Positions 35,601 through 41,461 of a stretch of DNA of 48,781 nucleotides are shown here, one piece after another. Location of the stretch: positions 1 to 48,781 of the forward strand of contig JAJPHE010000068.1 in NCBI GenBank assembly GCA_021325435.1, in the 5' to 3' direction. A program made the translations under genes and the position numbers. The stretch comes from Actinomycetota bacterium. Its GTDB lineage: Bacteria > Actinomycetota > Acidimicrobiia > Acidimicrobiales > JAJPHE01. A model generated the notes under the pieces. It was not told where the DNA came from, did not search any database, and saw nothing but the letters and a program-made list of their open reading frames with translations. Position 1 is the stretch's first letter. The number at the start of each line of letters is the position of its first letter.

Positions 35601-35790
35601 TCTTGCCACTGGATGCCGCCAAGACCTGCGGGGCCAGCGGCGTGGGTGCACTTGTGGATGTGGCGGTCGCCGCGCCGGCGATGCTGGGCCGTACTGCCCC
35701 CAACCCGCTCAGCAACAACGCCGACATGCCGGCTGCAGCAGCTTGGTAGAGCCGCCGCCGAGTAGCCGTAATCCTTCGGCTCTCCATCAT
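29644..35790 (-). CDS. Giant wall-bound parallel beta-helix protein with Tyr/Asp/Glu-rich repeats and CWB2 anchor
   Basis: A 2048-residue exported protein, the largest gene in the window. Basic signal peptide (RRITATRRRLYQAAAAG, hydrophobic run, about 1-42), an FN3-like domain (about 48-135), then about 1400 residues of beta-helix coils. Between about 550 and 1200 these become long regular repeats with alternating blocks such as YALDNEVYGSESAAPGD and AIYNEGEGYYGNGTASPQI, each closed by an I-x-x-S-x-L strand. The repeats are rich in Tyr, Asp, Glu, Asn and Ser and nearly free of Lys and Arg. A Gly/Gly-Thr linker (about 1620-1658), an FN3 domain (about 1660-1755) and three CWB2 units (about 1757-2048) end the protein. 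ATG 35790 has AAGGGGAG upstream and overlaps the previous gene by ATGA. Adhesin, surface fibre or metal-binding roles are all possible. Confidence 0.87.
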   Translation of the reverse strand: MMESRRITATRRRLYQAAAAGMSALLLSGLGAVRPSIAGAATATSTSAPTPLAPQVLAASSGKSIRVQWRNAPNNARTFTVSRSDGTTTVNLTPTPTPAHSFLDKTAQPNVSYTYSVTVASVGASQPGKAALPQASAGQALGSASATLNAGPPSKAKISAAPHVSKAAPSKAQVTKPLRQTPLVASVPLTPQTISTITGSCQVAPGTLSGNVVWSPASCPNGYELQGDLTIPDGASLTLAPGTVVYVDTSSDTATVGSDPSSNTDIIVQGGFTVAGTQSSPVTITSADAAPGSSTAPTDGAWGDILYDGVGHTPSGSISWLALSYGDTLAADTYAEPISNSVVEHMAGNYHSQSEGILYWDVPSGANVQISNLTYDGTSSGTGVGAQSVYNDTNFAGNPIMGNPFSATVTNSSITGYYPLYLYSETGSSQPSLNNAGVTANITGDTLTETRSGNELYLSAYSSSTSVPGTATLTGSISNDTLSGDGSSYGAYLYTETGDSATPNGASTATSCASGSFAACDDLSLTNDAISSEYDALDTKNYVDAGPGNSLLSINTGSGGDSLRSALDDGWYVYNETKGTSGDVQTSAPIVGMTVNAYYYGLDLGDYSYSGSATANVPVTNSTVNAGQGGDDAIYIENYATDIETGTGAATLNMPVSGSTLDSYDSNAIDVDCNESYVGAATSNISVTGSKLNGAGGDGLYICTYASEYGASGDAVSSPSLTNSTVNAYEYGVYNDVESYYGNGTGNLSVSGSNIQSYDEYALDNEVYGSESAAPGDANANGSITNSTLQAGDSSDEAFYNFAEAYYGTANANPTISGSTLTSATDYALDNEAYGSDSGAPGDGTANPVISNSTLTAGYYDAIYNEGEGYYGNGTASPQITSSNLSAVGDSSGYGIENYAFGSDHSTSPGTAIANPSLSAVSINAYYDALYNEAESYYGASTADPSVTNGSSLVGGDASADEYGIENYSYSAGSGGSGTALANPVIDSSTVTATSDGLYNYADAVNGDSDADASFTANKAQITSTYSTAVDTEAYSEGTGQTRILPNVSTSTLNAPDSSGDEGLIIYAEPGGTGSTHVGGTISGSAINSYSDGVYLELYGSGSQPATFDTTFSNDQLTSTVGDGIYTENFTNSGAALTSAPTIQNTDISAAWGYGIYLYGDGYGAAAPAGNADVIAVTPSLTSDTVRGYDDALYTDAYDNSSASWPGSVHAGGTVSGTSLTSIDGDALDANAYCGYCGGGATNDMAVTNSTGYGYDAGAYFDSHSGQQTSGSANPAGATLAASITNSPIGNWEGSDGYGVEGYAQTYGDKAPAMDTFSVTGAHVTGYSGGIYHDVSSDSGNATNDATFSNNLVDNAWSNSNIDGIYDSTQAYANSYNTNTNQVADNTATITGNDVNGMQGGSGNGVAVNLQANTTATGTAVPDTKVTNNTVTDSGYEGISYNATGNAVTPSGTYGPVITGNWVSGSGSNGIDTSGVTPNIANNSVSTSGVTVSAAGNGLFVRNAPAQGTVQCNAIWNNVNGIRYSGNPSDEDPTTNQNSFTNPGETAPSPSWTNNPYDLVTNNTGVTDATNNWWGYPASDQTDIQNKVSDTGGGSVTTAPALNGPPTCSYPTSPTFISAPGGGGTTGGTGGTGGTGGTGGTGGTGGTGGGGGGGGGGGTSGALGAPTNLQATPGNGSASFTWTAPTNTSGSPVTSYTVSCSPTATSTVTGNPPPTSTTINGLTNGNTYTCTVSAANANGSGPSSSPAVTVTPQAGVTPTVYAGTNRIDTAVLVSKASFPNPGSAGAVVLSRSDDYPDALAGTPLAVANHAPILLTPTASLDPETQAEIQRVLPAGGTVVLLGGTSALSSNVESSLTSLGFHTVRLAGADRYGTATAIAGALGNPGTILLASGTNFPDALAGGAAAAKVGGAILLTNGSSMNSTTASYLAGHPSDTLFALGGPAAAADPSATPIVGADRYATAVMVAQTFFTNPTVVGLASGLNFPDALSGGAQMGALGGPMLLTDPNTLPTVVSNYLTANKSTIQALNVYGGSAAISPAVVSAAGAAA
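30847..30909. repeat. 9-bp tandem repeat (five exact copies plus two variants)
   Basis: gccggtccc is repeated five times exactly at 30847-30891, then as accggtccc and accagtgcc. On the minus strand it encodes the Gly-Gly-Thr linker. The unit length keeps the frame, so copy-number change would alter linker length only. Confidence 0.9.
32300..34100. repeat. Degenerate long repeats encoding Tyr/Asp/Glu-rich beta-helix coils
   Basis: Within the 2048-aa gene, blocks of about 100-115 bp recur, visible as repeated tcgttgtagatggcgtcgta-like and gcgtcgccgg-like segments and in the protein as YALDNE.YGS and YNE.E.YYG motifs. Boundaries are approximate. Base composition is noticeably less GC-rich than in neighbouring genes. 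Confidence 0.65.
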
Positions 35791-36011
35791 GAATATGACT
35801 CCCCTTCACGCGGGTTGGGCTGCCGCACCTGGCGGCCTTCCTGGTGCCGCGTCACTGCCATGCCCGTGGGCAGCCCGGTCCGTTGGCAGAAGCTCAGGAG
35901 ATCGTCGATACCTCGGATCTCCTGGCGCTGCCCGGTGGCTACCGCCTCTACCTCGCCGACGAACCGGCCCGCGGCCAACTGATCGTCGACGAGGCGCACG
36001 ACATACGACAC
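35787..36011 (-). CDS. Small protein of unknown function, translationally coupled to the 2048-aa surface protein
   Basis: About 74 residues from GTG 36011: VSYVVRLVDDQLAAGRFVG then EVEAVATGQRQEIRGIDDLL. The pattern (strand, LAAGR turn, GEVE..ATG strand pair, acidic helix) resembles small actinobacterial proteins of unknown function that I recall but cannot name. Its TGA stop overlaps the ATG of the giant gene (ATGA, 35787-35790), strong support for a real, coupled gene. A longer version from GTG 36047 (86 aa) is possible. There is no signal peptide, so it is probably cytoplasmic, perhaps regulatory; function not known. Confidence 0.58.
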   Translation of the reverse strand: MSYVVRLVDDQLAAGRFVGEVEAVATGQRQEIRGIDDLLSFCQRTGLPTGMAVTRHQEGRQVRQPNPREGESYS

Positions 36012-36068
36012 CAGCACAGGGGCGAGGCTAAGGACGCCGCGTACCACCTGCGCACCAGCGCTGTACCG

Positions 36069-36096
36069 GATAGGCCCATTTTTGGACAGCCCTATC
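36069..36096 (-). terminator. Hairpin downstream of the lipoprotein gene
   Basis: GATAGG (36069-36074) pairs with CCTATC (36091-36096), with CCA/TGG pairing inside. It lies 33 nt past the stop at 36129. A second small hairpin GGACT-AGTC-AGTCC (36097-36110) adjoins it. Together they may end the lipoprotein transcript before the small-protein/giant-gene unit. Confidence 0.5.
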
Positions 36097-36128
36097 GGAC
36101 TAGTCAGTCCACCCGGACGGTTGGGGGA

Positions 36129-36575
36129 CTACTTGATGCTGAAGCCGTTGAGCGAGTTCTGGACGTCAGACTTGCCGTATTTCCCGCTGGGGAAGACACA
36201 CACCGCCCAGTAGCTACCTTCGGCGCATCCGCCCATCTTCGCCACGTTCAGCTGAGCGATGATCCACTTGTCGCGTGACAGAGCGTTCACGAACACTGCC
36301 AGATGGCCCAGGTCACAGCTACCCACGTCGCGCACCCCGCCCGAGGCGAAGAACTGGGGCTGCTCGGGAACCTGCTTGTAGTCGGAGCACCCCAACTTGT
36401 CGGCCTGCAGCTTCTGGGCAAGGAAGTTCGCCGACCCGTCGCCCGTCCGGGCGGGCAGGGCCGTGCCCGCGCTGCTCGTCGGGGTGCTAGCGGGGCTCGA
36501 CGCCGGTTGGCTGCTTCCGCAGCCAGCCAAGACCAGGGCAGCCGTGCACAGACCCGGTACCACTGTTCGACGCAC
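36129..36575 (-). CDS. Small secreted lipoprotein of unknown function
   Basis: A 148-residue lipoprotein: RRTVVPGLCTAALVL then the lipobox LAGC (lipidated Cys19), followed by a Ser/Pro/Ala/Thr-rich tether and a compact domain with four Cys (LGCSDYKQ, VGSCDLGHL, MGGCAEGSYWAVC) that could form two disulfides. The GTG start at 36575 has AAGGAG upstream. It lies between two CWB2 surface-protein genes on the same strand. The domain is not recognised; WIIAQLNVAKMGGCAEGSYW near the C-terminus recalls small secreted actinobacterial proteins of unknown role. Confidence 0.75.
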   Translation of the reverse strand: MRRTVVPGLCTAALVLAGCGSSQPASSPASTPTSSAGTALPARTGDGSANFLAQKLQADKLGCSDYKQVPEQPQFFASGGVRDVGSCDLGHLAVFVNALSRDKWIIAQLNVAKMGGCAEGSYWAVCVFPSGKYGKSDVQNSLNGFSIK

Positions 36576-36638
36576 CCAGCGCTCCTTCGCTCGCCAACCG
36601 TCGCAAGCTATCCGCTCGGCAAGAGGCCGGAGGAAAGA

Positions 36639-36676
36639 GGAAGGCCCCGGCCCCCTTGCGGGGACCGGGGCCTTCC
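36639..36676 (-). terminator. Strong terminator after the S-layer-like gene
   Basis: GGAAGGCCCCGG (36639-36650) pairs perfectly with CCGGGGCCTTCC (36665-36676), and inside it CCCC pairs with GGGG. It is followed on the minus strand by a T/C-rich tail (TCTTTCCTCC) and lies 30 nt past the stop at 36707. Confidence 0.88.
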
Positions 36677-36706
36677 GGTCACGACTCGAACTAGCGAGAC
36701 GTTGGA

Positions 36707-39700
36707 TTAGGTGTTCTGGTCACCCTCGGGGTTGCCGACGGTGAAGCCAGTCGCCGTACCAGTGACGGCGTCCTGGTCAACGGTGCCCAGGACAGCGCTG
36801 GTGATCGCCGACTGGGTAGCAGCCGCAGCCGTGCCCAGATCCTGATAGCCCGAGCAGACCACCGTGGTGTTGGCGTTGCTGGTGGTGTTGGTGGCGCTCG
36901 TGGAACCGTTGCTGCAGCTGGTGGCCGTCAGCTCATCGCCGTTGGCCTCGTACAGGTGGAACTTGCCCACGTTGGCAACGGTGAAGAACACAGGATGGCT
37001 GAACGTGTACGTCGCCACCTCCTGAGTTCCGAACCCAGTCGCCTGCTGGCTAAGAGCCACGCTGACCAGCTGCGGGGCGTTGACCGTGCCCGGCGTGATC
37101 GACGTCGATGCCGATCCGGACGGGGTGGTCCCGAGCTCGTCAGGCTGGTTCGCCTGCGAGGCCGGCGTAGACGTGGCGGTGCTGGTCACAGCGCCGCCCT
37201 GAACGAAGGCGCCGGTGGCGTCGGCCAGCGTGCCAGCCGGGTAGTAGACGAGGACAGCGTTGTTGGTTCCGCTGCCATTGCTACCGAGGGTGCTGGTGCA
37301 CGTAGCCGGTCCAGCACAGGTGGCGGCGCCGCCGAACGTCGAGGTGGCGTTGGTGCCGTGGAACACGCCGAACTTACCTACCGTGCCGGCAGCAGCCAGC
37401 GACTGGTCGAACACGTACAGCACGGCGTCATTGGCCGTCGTGTTCGAGGAGGTGTTGGCGGGCTCCAGGGTGACGCTGACCAGGTCCGGGGCCGATGTAT
37501 TCGGCCCGGCGGTGGTGCTTGCGGCCAGCGTTCCGTTGCCAGCTTGGTGGGCAGCCTGCAGCGGGTTGCAGTAGGTGCTGCTGGCTGTGACCAGGCCGCC
37601 GTTGCTCGGGCACGCCTGAGCGCCCGTCAGTGCCGCCGACGACACAGTGTCGGGGCCGACGAAGGCTCGGCCGACCTGCGATGACGTCATAGCGGTGCTG
37701 CTGGGCGTGGCCGCCCCGGTCACTGCCGTGCCGGTGGCGGTCGGATTGGTGCACAGAACGGTGACACTGCTCTGGCCGTTGCCGCCACCAGCGACAGTCC
37801 CGTCGGGGGCGACCGTGTTACCAGCGGCCGGCCCGGAGCAAGACTCTGCCGAGTCATCCGGGAAGACCAGGTAGAAGCCAGCAGTTGCCCCGGATTCCGG
37901 CGTACCCGTCGGAGGCGGAGCCACACCGGCACCGGTGGTTGCCGCTGCGTTGGTCACGTAGGCCGGCTGGTCGAACGTGAACGTCACCGGAGTCTGACCA
38001 GCTGCCGTATTAGCGGAGCTGGGCGTTCCGAAGGTGACCGTGCGCAGGTCAGGAGCCGGCGTGGTGTTAGCCGTGAAGCTGCCGCTGCCGGTGGTCTGCG
38101 CCGTGCCGATGGCCGCCGATCCGTCTGGGTTGGTGGTGCCCGAGGCGGTCGTAACCGCGTTCGGACGCACCGTCGCCAGCGTGTAGTTCGGAGCCACGGT
38201 GTAGGCCGAGTTGGTGGTAGTGACGTTGTTGTTCGTCGTGGTGCTGCTGGTGTTGTTGACCAAGTTGTAGAAGGCGGTCACCTGGTTGCTGCCCGGAGTG
38301 AACGTCACCGAGCAGGCATCCAACTTGGGTGCGCTGGTCGCAGTCAGAGCCCCGCCGCCGGCGGTGTTGCCCGGACCTGACACCGTATAGGTGGTGGTAG
38401 CCGCGCAGCTGCTGGTCTCTCCACCATCCCAGTTGTAGGGATAGATGAGGAAGTCGCTAGCCGTCGCCGAGGTAACCGGCTGGGAGAACGTGTAGGTCAC
38501 CGGCGTCCCCGGGGTGGCCCCGGTGTTGTTGTTGGCCGGGACCGTGGTCCCCATCTGAGCCGATACGAGTTCGGGAAGGCTGGTCAGGGCCTGATGGCCC
38601 CCCTGGCCCGTGACGCTGAAGGTCGTCGAGCTGACGACCGGCGTCGTGCTACCAGGCATGGTGGCGCTGAAGGTCAGTGTGCAACTGCCGGCAGCCTGGT
38701 TGGACGGGATGGTGAAGCTGAAGGTGCTCGTGCTCCCGCCCGTCGTGTTGCCCGAACCGGGAGTGGTGCTGGCGTTGCTCAGACCGCAGCCTGACACGGT
38801 GACCGATGTCGGCGTACCGGTGAAGGTGGCCGTCACTGTGCTCCCGCCCGGCCCGGAGGTCGGGCTGATGCTGGAGACCGTACCCGCGCTACCCGGAGCC
38901 GTACCGCCACCGGCGGTGATGACCGAGTTCACGCAAGCCGCCGGCATCGGGCTCTGGCCACCGAACAGCGGCGAGTTGCCGTGCAGAGTCGCCTTCTCGC
39001 TGCTGGCGAAATCCGCAGCGGCGGCGCAGTCGGTCGGGTTGTTGCTCACCAGCAGCGGGATGAACGATCCGACGTTGGAGCCGGTGGGCGGAGAAGCCAC
39101 CGCGTTGTTCGCAGCCCACGCGGGAGCGTTACCGACCAGCGAAGCCGAAGCCAGGGCGTCGGCACCGTCGTTCTGGACGGTGGTGGTGTTGCCCACATAT
39201 GTGGCGCCAGCAGCCAGGCCCATGAACTGGTTGGAGCCGCCATAGTTGGCGACCTCATCCTTGGCCAGCAGCTCGGCCGTGGCGGCACGGTTGGCACCGG
39301 TGGTGGCCGAGGTGTCGGCGTTCTTGCCCGAGTACTGGCAGGCCGGAATCGCGGCAGTGCCGCCGACCACGATGTACTTGGTGATCCCGAGCTTGGTGAT
39401 CACGTCCTGGGTCGCAGCCGGGATGGTGCAGCCCGTCGAGGTGGTCACCAGGATTGGGAACTTCAGGGCATACGACAGGGGACCGGCACCGAGGGCGTCA
39501 ACCAGGTGGTTGTCGTCGCCCGAGGCCAGGATCCCGGTCGTGGCTGCCCCGACGCCCGGGGTCTCGTCGATCCGGCGGGCGGTGTCGTAACGGTCAGTCC
39601 CGGCGTAGGTGGTGTTGTCCACCGTGTAACCGGCCTGCTGGAGGGCGGTCACCTGAGCGGAGGACACCGCGTTGGTACCGCCGATCACGATGATGTTCTT

Positions 39701-40057
39701 CACCTTGTTGGTGGAAAGACACGTCATCGTGTTCGACGGGACAGTGTTGGTGTTGTCGGTGAGCAGGATCGGGGCGCCCTTGGCCTGCTCAAGGATCGGG
39801 GACGCCAACGGGTCGGACTGGTGGCCGGGAAGACCGTCAGCCAGAAGGACCGTGGCGATAGAGCCCGTCCCTTGGGGGTTGTAACGAGCGGTGGCGATCT
39901 GACATGCCGTCCCGTAGCGGTCAGCACCCGACTGCCGATTGAACCCGAAGGTCGAATCAGCGTGGGCTGCTACCGCCAGGACCGACAAGCCCAGAGTCGC
40001 CGAAAGGCCGGCGATTACGCCGACCCCCGCTCTCTTGAACCATGCGGTTCCTGACAA
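36707..40057 (-). CDS. S-layer-like protein with N-terminal CWB2 wall-binding domains
   Basis: A 1116-residue exported protein. Signal peptide about 1-33 (KRAGVGVIAGLSATLGLSVL, cleavage near AHA-DS). Three CWB2 units occupy about 40-382, marked by GADRYGT (44-50), GTDRYDT (153-159) and the degenerate TGANRAATA (about 253-261). The C-terminal ~720 residues are Thr/Ser/Asn/Ala-rich with at least four copies of a beta-domain opening (P-x-L-x-S-V, then TYTFSQPV, TFTFDQPA, LYVFDQSL, TYTFSHPV). This layout resembles clostridial CWB2 S-layer proteins. The start is TTG at 40057, supported by AGGAGG 5 nt upstream; no in-frame ATG serves. It is preceded by a 459-nt leader and followed by a strong terminator, consistent with an abundant, separately transcribed protein. 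Confidence 0.88.
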   Translation of the reverse strand: MSGTAWFKRAGVGVIAGLSATLGLSVLAVAAHADSTFGFNRQSGADRYGTACQIATARYNPQGTGSIATVLLADGLPGHQSDPLASPILEQAKGAPILLTDNTNTVPSNTMTCLSTNKVKNIIVIGGTNAVSSAQVTALQQAGYTVDNTTYAGTDRYDTARRIDETPGVGAATTGILASGDDNHLVDALGAGPLSYALKFPILVTTSTGCTIPAATQDVITKLGITKYIVVGGTAAIPACQYSGKNADTSATTGANRAATAELLAKDEVANYGGSNQFMGLAAGATYVGNTTTVQNDGADALASASLVGNAPAWAANNAVASPPTGSNVGSFIPLLVSNNPTDCAAAADFASSEKATLHGNSPLFGGQSPMPAACVNSVITAGGGTAPGSAGTVSSISPTSGPGGSTVTATFTGTPTSVTVSGCGLSNASTTPGSGNTTGGSTSTFSFTIPSNQAAGSCTLTFSATMPGSTTPVVSSTTFSVTGQGGHQALTSLPELVSAQMGTTVPANNNTGATPGTPVTYTFSQPVTSATASDFLIYPYNWDGGETSSCAATTTYTVSGPGNTAGGGALTATSAPKLDACSVTFTPGSNQVTAFYNLVNNTSSTTTNNNVTTTNSAYTVAPNYTLATVRPNAVTTASGTTNPDGSAAIGTAQTTGSGSFTANTTPAPDLRTVTFGTPSSANTAAGQTPVTFTFDQPAYVTNAAATTGAGVAPPPTGTPESGATAGFYLVFPDDSAESCSGPAAGNTVAPDGTVAGGGNGQSSVTVLCTNPTATGTAVTGAATPSSTAMTSSQVGRAFVGPDTVSSAALTGAQACPSNGGLVTASSTYCNPLQAAHQAGNGTLAASTTAGPNTSAPDLVSVTLEPANTSSNTTANDAVLYVFDQSLAAAGTVGKFGVFHGTNATSTFGGAATCAGPATCTSTLGSNGSGTNNAVLVYYPAGTLADATGAFVQGGAVTSTATSTPASQANQPDELGTTPSGSASTSITPGTVNAPQLVSVALSQQATGFGTQEVATYTFSHPVFFTVANVGKFHLYEANGDELTATSCSNGSTSATNTTSNANTTVVCSGYQDLGTAAAATQSAITSAVLGTVDQDAVTGTATGFTVGNPEGDQNT

Positions 40058-40516
40058 ATTTGCCTCCTGAAGGCTTTAAGTCGCCCGACCAGGTGCGACC
40101 TGGCCGGTTGTTTGTTTATCCGTGCGTTGCTTCGTTGCTACTCGGATGGAAAACAGCCGTGAGACCGAGCCGAAGCCGGTCAACCCGTTGTTACAGATCC
40201 ACCGGTTCCTGCCTGGATGCCCTCCTTCCGCCGAAGGCTTGACTTCTCACCGCTGTCTCGACCCCGCCCAGGAGGCCGAGGATCGCCCGTCGTACCTGGG
40301 GGTCCGGCGAACAGCGGGGCAGCGTAGCCCCACCGGTGCCCTCTGCATAGCCTTTCCGCTTCGGGTCACTAGTCCGCCTTCCCGGGAGTTCGGGCCATTA
40401 GCTAGACGGACCTTCGGGGCCGGTGTCACAACGATTCCCCAACGTCCCGCCGGGCCGGGGCCGACGATACCCGCGTCTGACCTGGGATAACCGCAAATCG
40501 TCCAAAACGGACGGGG
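40058..40516 (-). promoter_or_regulatory. 459-nt structured 5' region of the S-layer-like gene
   Basis: No coding sequence is convincing in either strand. On the minus strand several stems are visible: GUCCGUC/GGCGGAC around AGCTAATGGCCCGAA (about 40372-40410), GGGGC-TACGCT-GCCCC (about 40316-40331), UCGCC/GGCGA (about 40283-40311), a UUCG-capped GACCG/CGGTC hairpin (40163-40181) followed by a TGTTTTCC tract, and CCAGGT-CGC-ACCTGG (about 40089-40103). GCCT/AGGC could fold over the AGGAGG Shine-Dalgarno site (about 40061-40073). I could not match it to a known riboswitch class. Confidence 0.45.
40163..40181 (-). terminator. Possible attenuator hairpin in the S-layer-like leader
   Basis: On the minus strand GACCG-GC-TTCG-GC-T-CGGTC forms a UUCG-capped stem; a T-rich stretch follows about 10 nt later. 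It would lie inside the mRNA leader about 105 nt before the start codon. Structure seen by eye; function inferred. Confidence 0.35.
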
Positions 40517-41461
40517 CTAGGAGCCCGAAGTCGAGGTCGTGGTGGAGGTCGAGGTGGTGGTGGAACCGTTGTCGCCACCGCCGTTGTTGGTGTGGATGAT
40601 CCCGGTCCGCTGACCCGGCGGGGTGCCACCCGTAGTGGTGGTGGTGACCGTCGTAGTGGTCGTCGGCGGGATCGACGTGGTCGTGCTCGTGGTCGACCCG
40701 GTGGTGGTCGTCGTCTTGGCGGTGGTGCTCGTCGTGCTGCTCGGCGCCGACGAGGTCGTGCTGCTCGAGGCCACCGGACCGGCCGCGCTCGTGGTGGAGA
40801 CCGGCTGGGCTAGGGCGTTCTGAGGAACCTGGGGCAGCTGCTCGGTGATGGTCAGCTGGAGCTGCTGGACCAGGGCCTCGAGCTGGGCGATCTTCTGCAG
40901 GGCCGCCTGGAGCAGGAAGTCCTTGAGGGGGTTGTCGGGCGAAAGCTGCTGGGCCGAGGCCTGGGCCTGCAAAGCATCCCTGGCGGCGTTGTTGGCCGAG
41001 GTCTGAGCGGCGCCCCGGTCGCCGGCCTGGGCGGCCCGGGTGGCCTGGGCGATCTGGTCGTTGACCATCTGCAGGGACTGGGCGACCTGGATGCCCTGCA
41101 GCGACGCCGGGGCCAGGCCCGGCTGCTGCCCACCGTTTCCATTGAGCCCCACGAACAGCACCAGGCCCACGACCACGGCGGCCGCGGCACCGGGCATCCC
41201 CTGCTGCCAGCGCCGGCGCCGGTGGTCGCGCTGGGCGGCCCGCTTGGCAGCCAGGCCCGCCCGCAGGGCGACCAGCGGCTCGTGGGGAACCGGCTCGAGG
41301 CGGGCGGAACGGGCCAGGGCCCGGGCCGCGGCCATCTCGGCCTCGAAGTTGTCCACGCCGGCGTCGATCTGCTGGAGCACGGCCTCGAGGGCGGCGTCGA
41401 GCTGCTCGCCCCGCTGCTGGAGCTTGCGGCGGCGGTCCGACAGGTGGCGGATGACGCTCAT
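40517..41461 (-). CDS. Membrane-anchored candidate anti-sigma factor with Ser/Thr-rich exterior
   Basis: A 314-residue single-pass protein. The N-terminal ~85 residues are charged and helical (HLSDRRRKLQQRGEQLDAAL, ARALARSARLEPVPHEPL). One transmembrane segment follows (about 91-106, GAAAAVVVGLVLFVGL), then an Ala/Gln-rich helical region (about 115-220) resembling DUF5667-type extracytoplasmic domains, and a very Ser/Thr-rich tail (about 227-314). The ATG at 41461 overlaps the sigma factor stop by 4 nt, the standard arrangement for a cognate anti-sigma factor. No zinc-finger HxxxCxxC motif is present, so it would be an atypical one. Alternative: a wall-stress sensor or heavily glycosylated surface protein. 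Confidence 0.7.
   Translation of the reverse strand: MSVIRHLSDRRRKLQQRGEQLDAALEAVLQQIDAGVDNFEAEMAAARALARSARLEPVPHEPLVALRAGLAAKRAAQRDHRRRRWQQGMPGAAAAVVVGLVLFVGLNGNGGQQPGLAPASLQGIQVAQSLQMVNDQIAQATRAAQAGDRGAAQTSANNAARDALQAQASAQQLSPDNPLKDFLLQAALQKIAQLEALVQQLQLTITEQLPQVPQNALAQPVSTTSAAGPVASSSTTSSAPSSTTSTTAKTTTTTGSTTSTTTSIPPTTTTTVTTTTTGGTPPGQRTGIIHTNNGGGDNGSTTTSTSTTTSTSGS

Noticed and set aside
40122-40490. Plus-strand open frame of about 120 codons in the S-layer-like leader
   Set aside because: No recognisable domain, unusual composition, no ribosome-binding site; the region is better explained as a structured leader of the minus-strand gene.
40058-40516. Assignment of the leader to a c-di-AMP (ydaO) or c-di-GMP (GEMM) riboswitch
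   Set aside because: Short resemblances (AGCTAATGGCCCGAA) exist, but the conserved core blocks of either class are not in the right order; a covariance search is needed.
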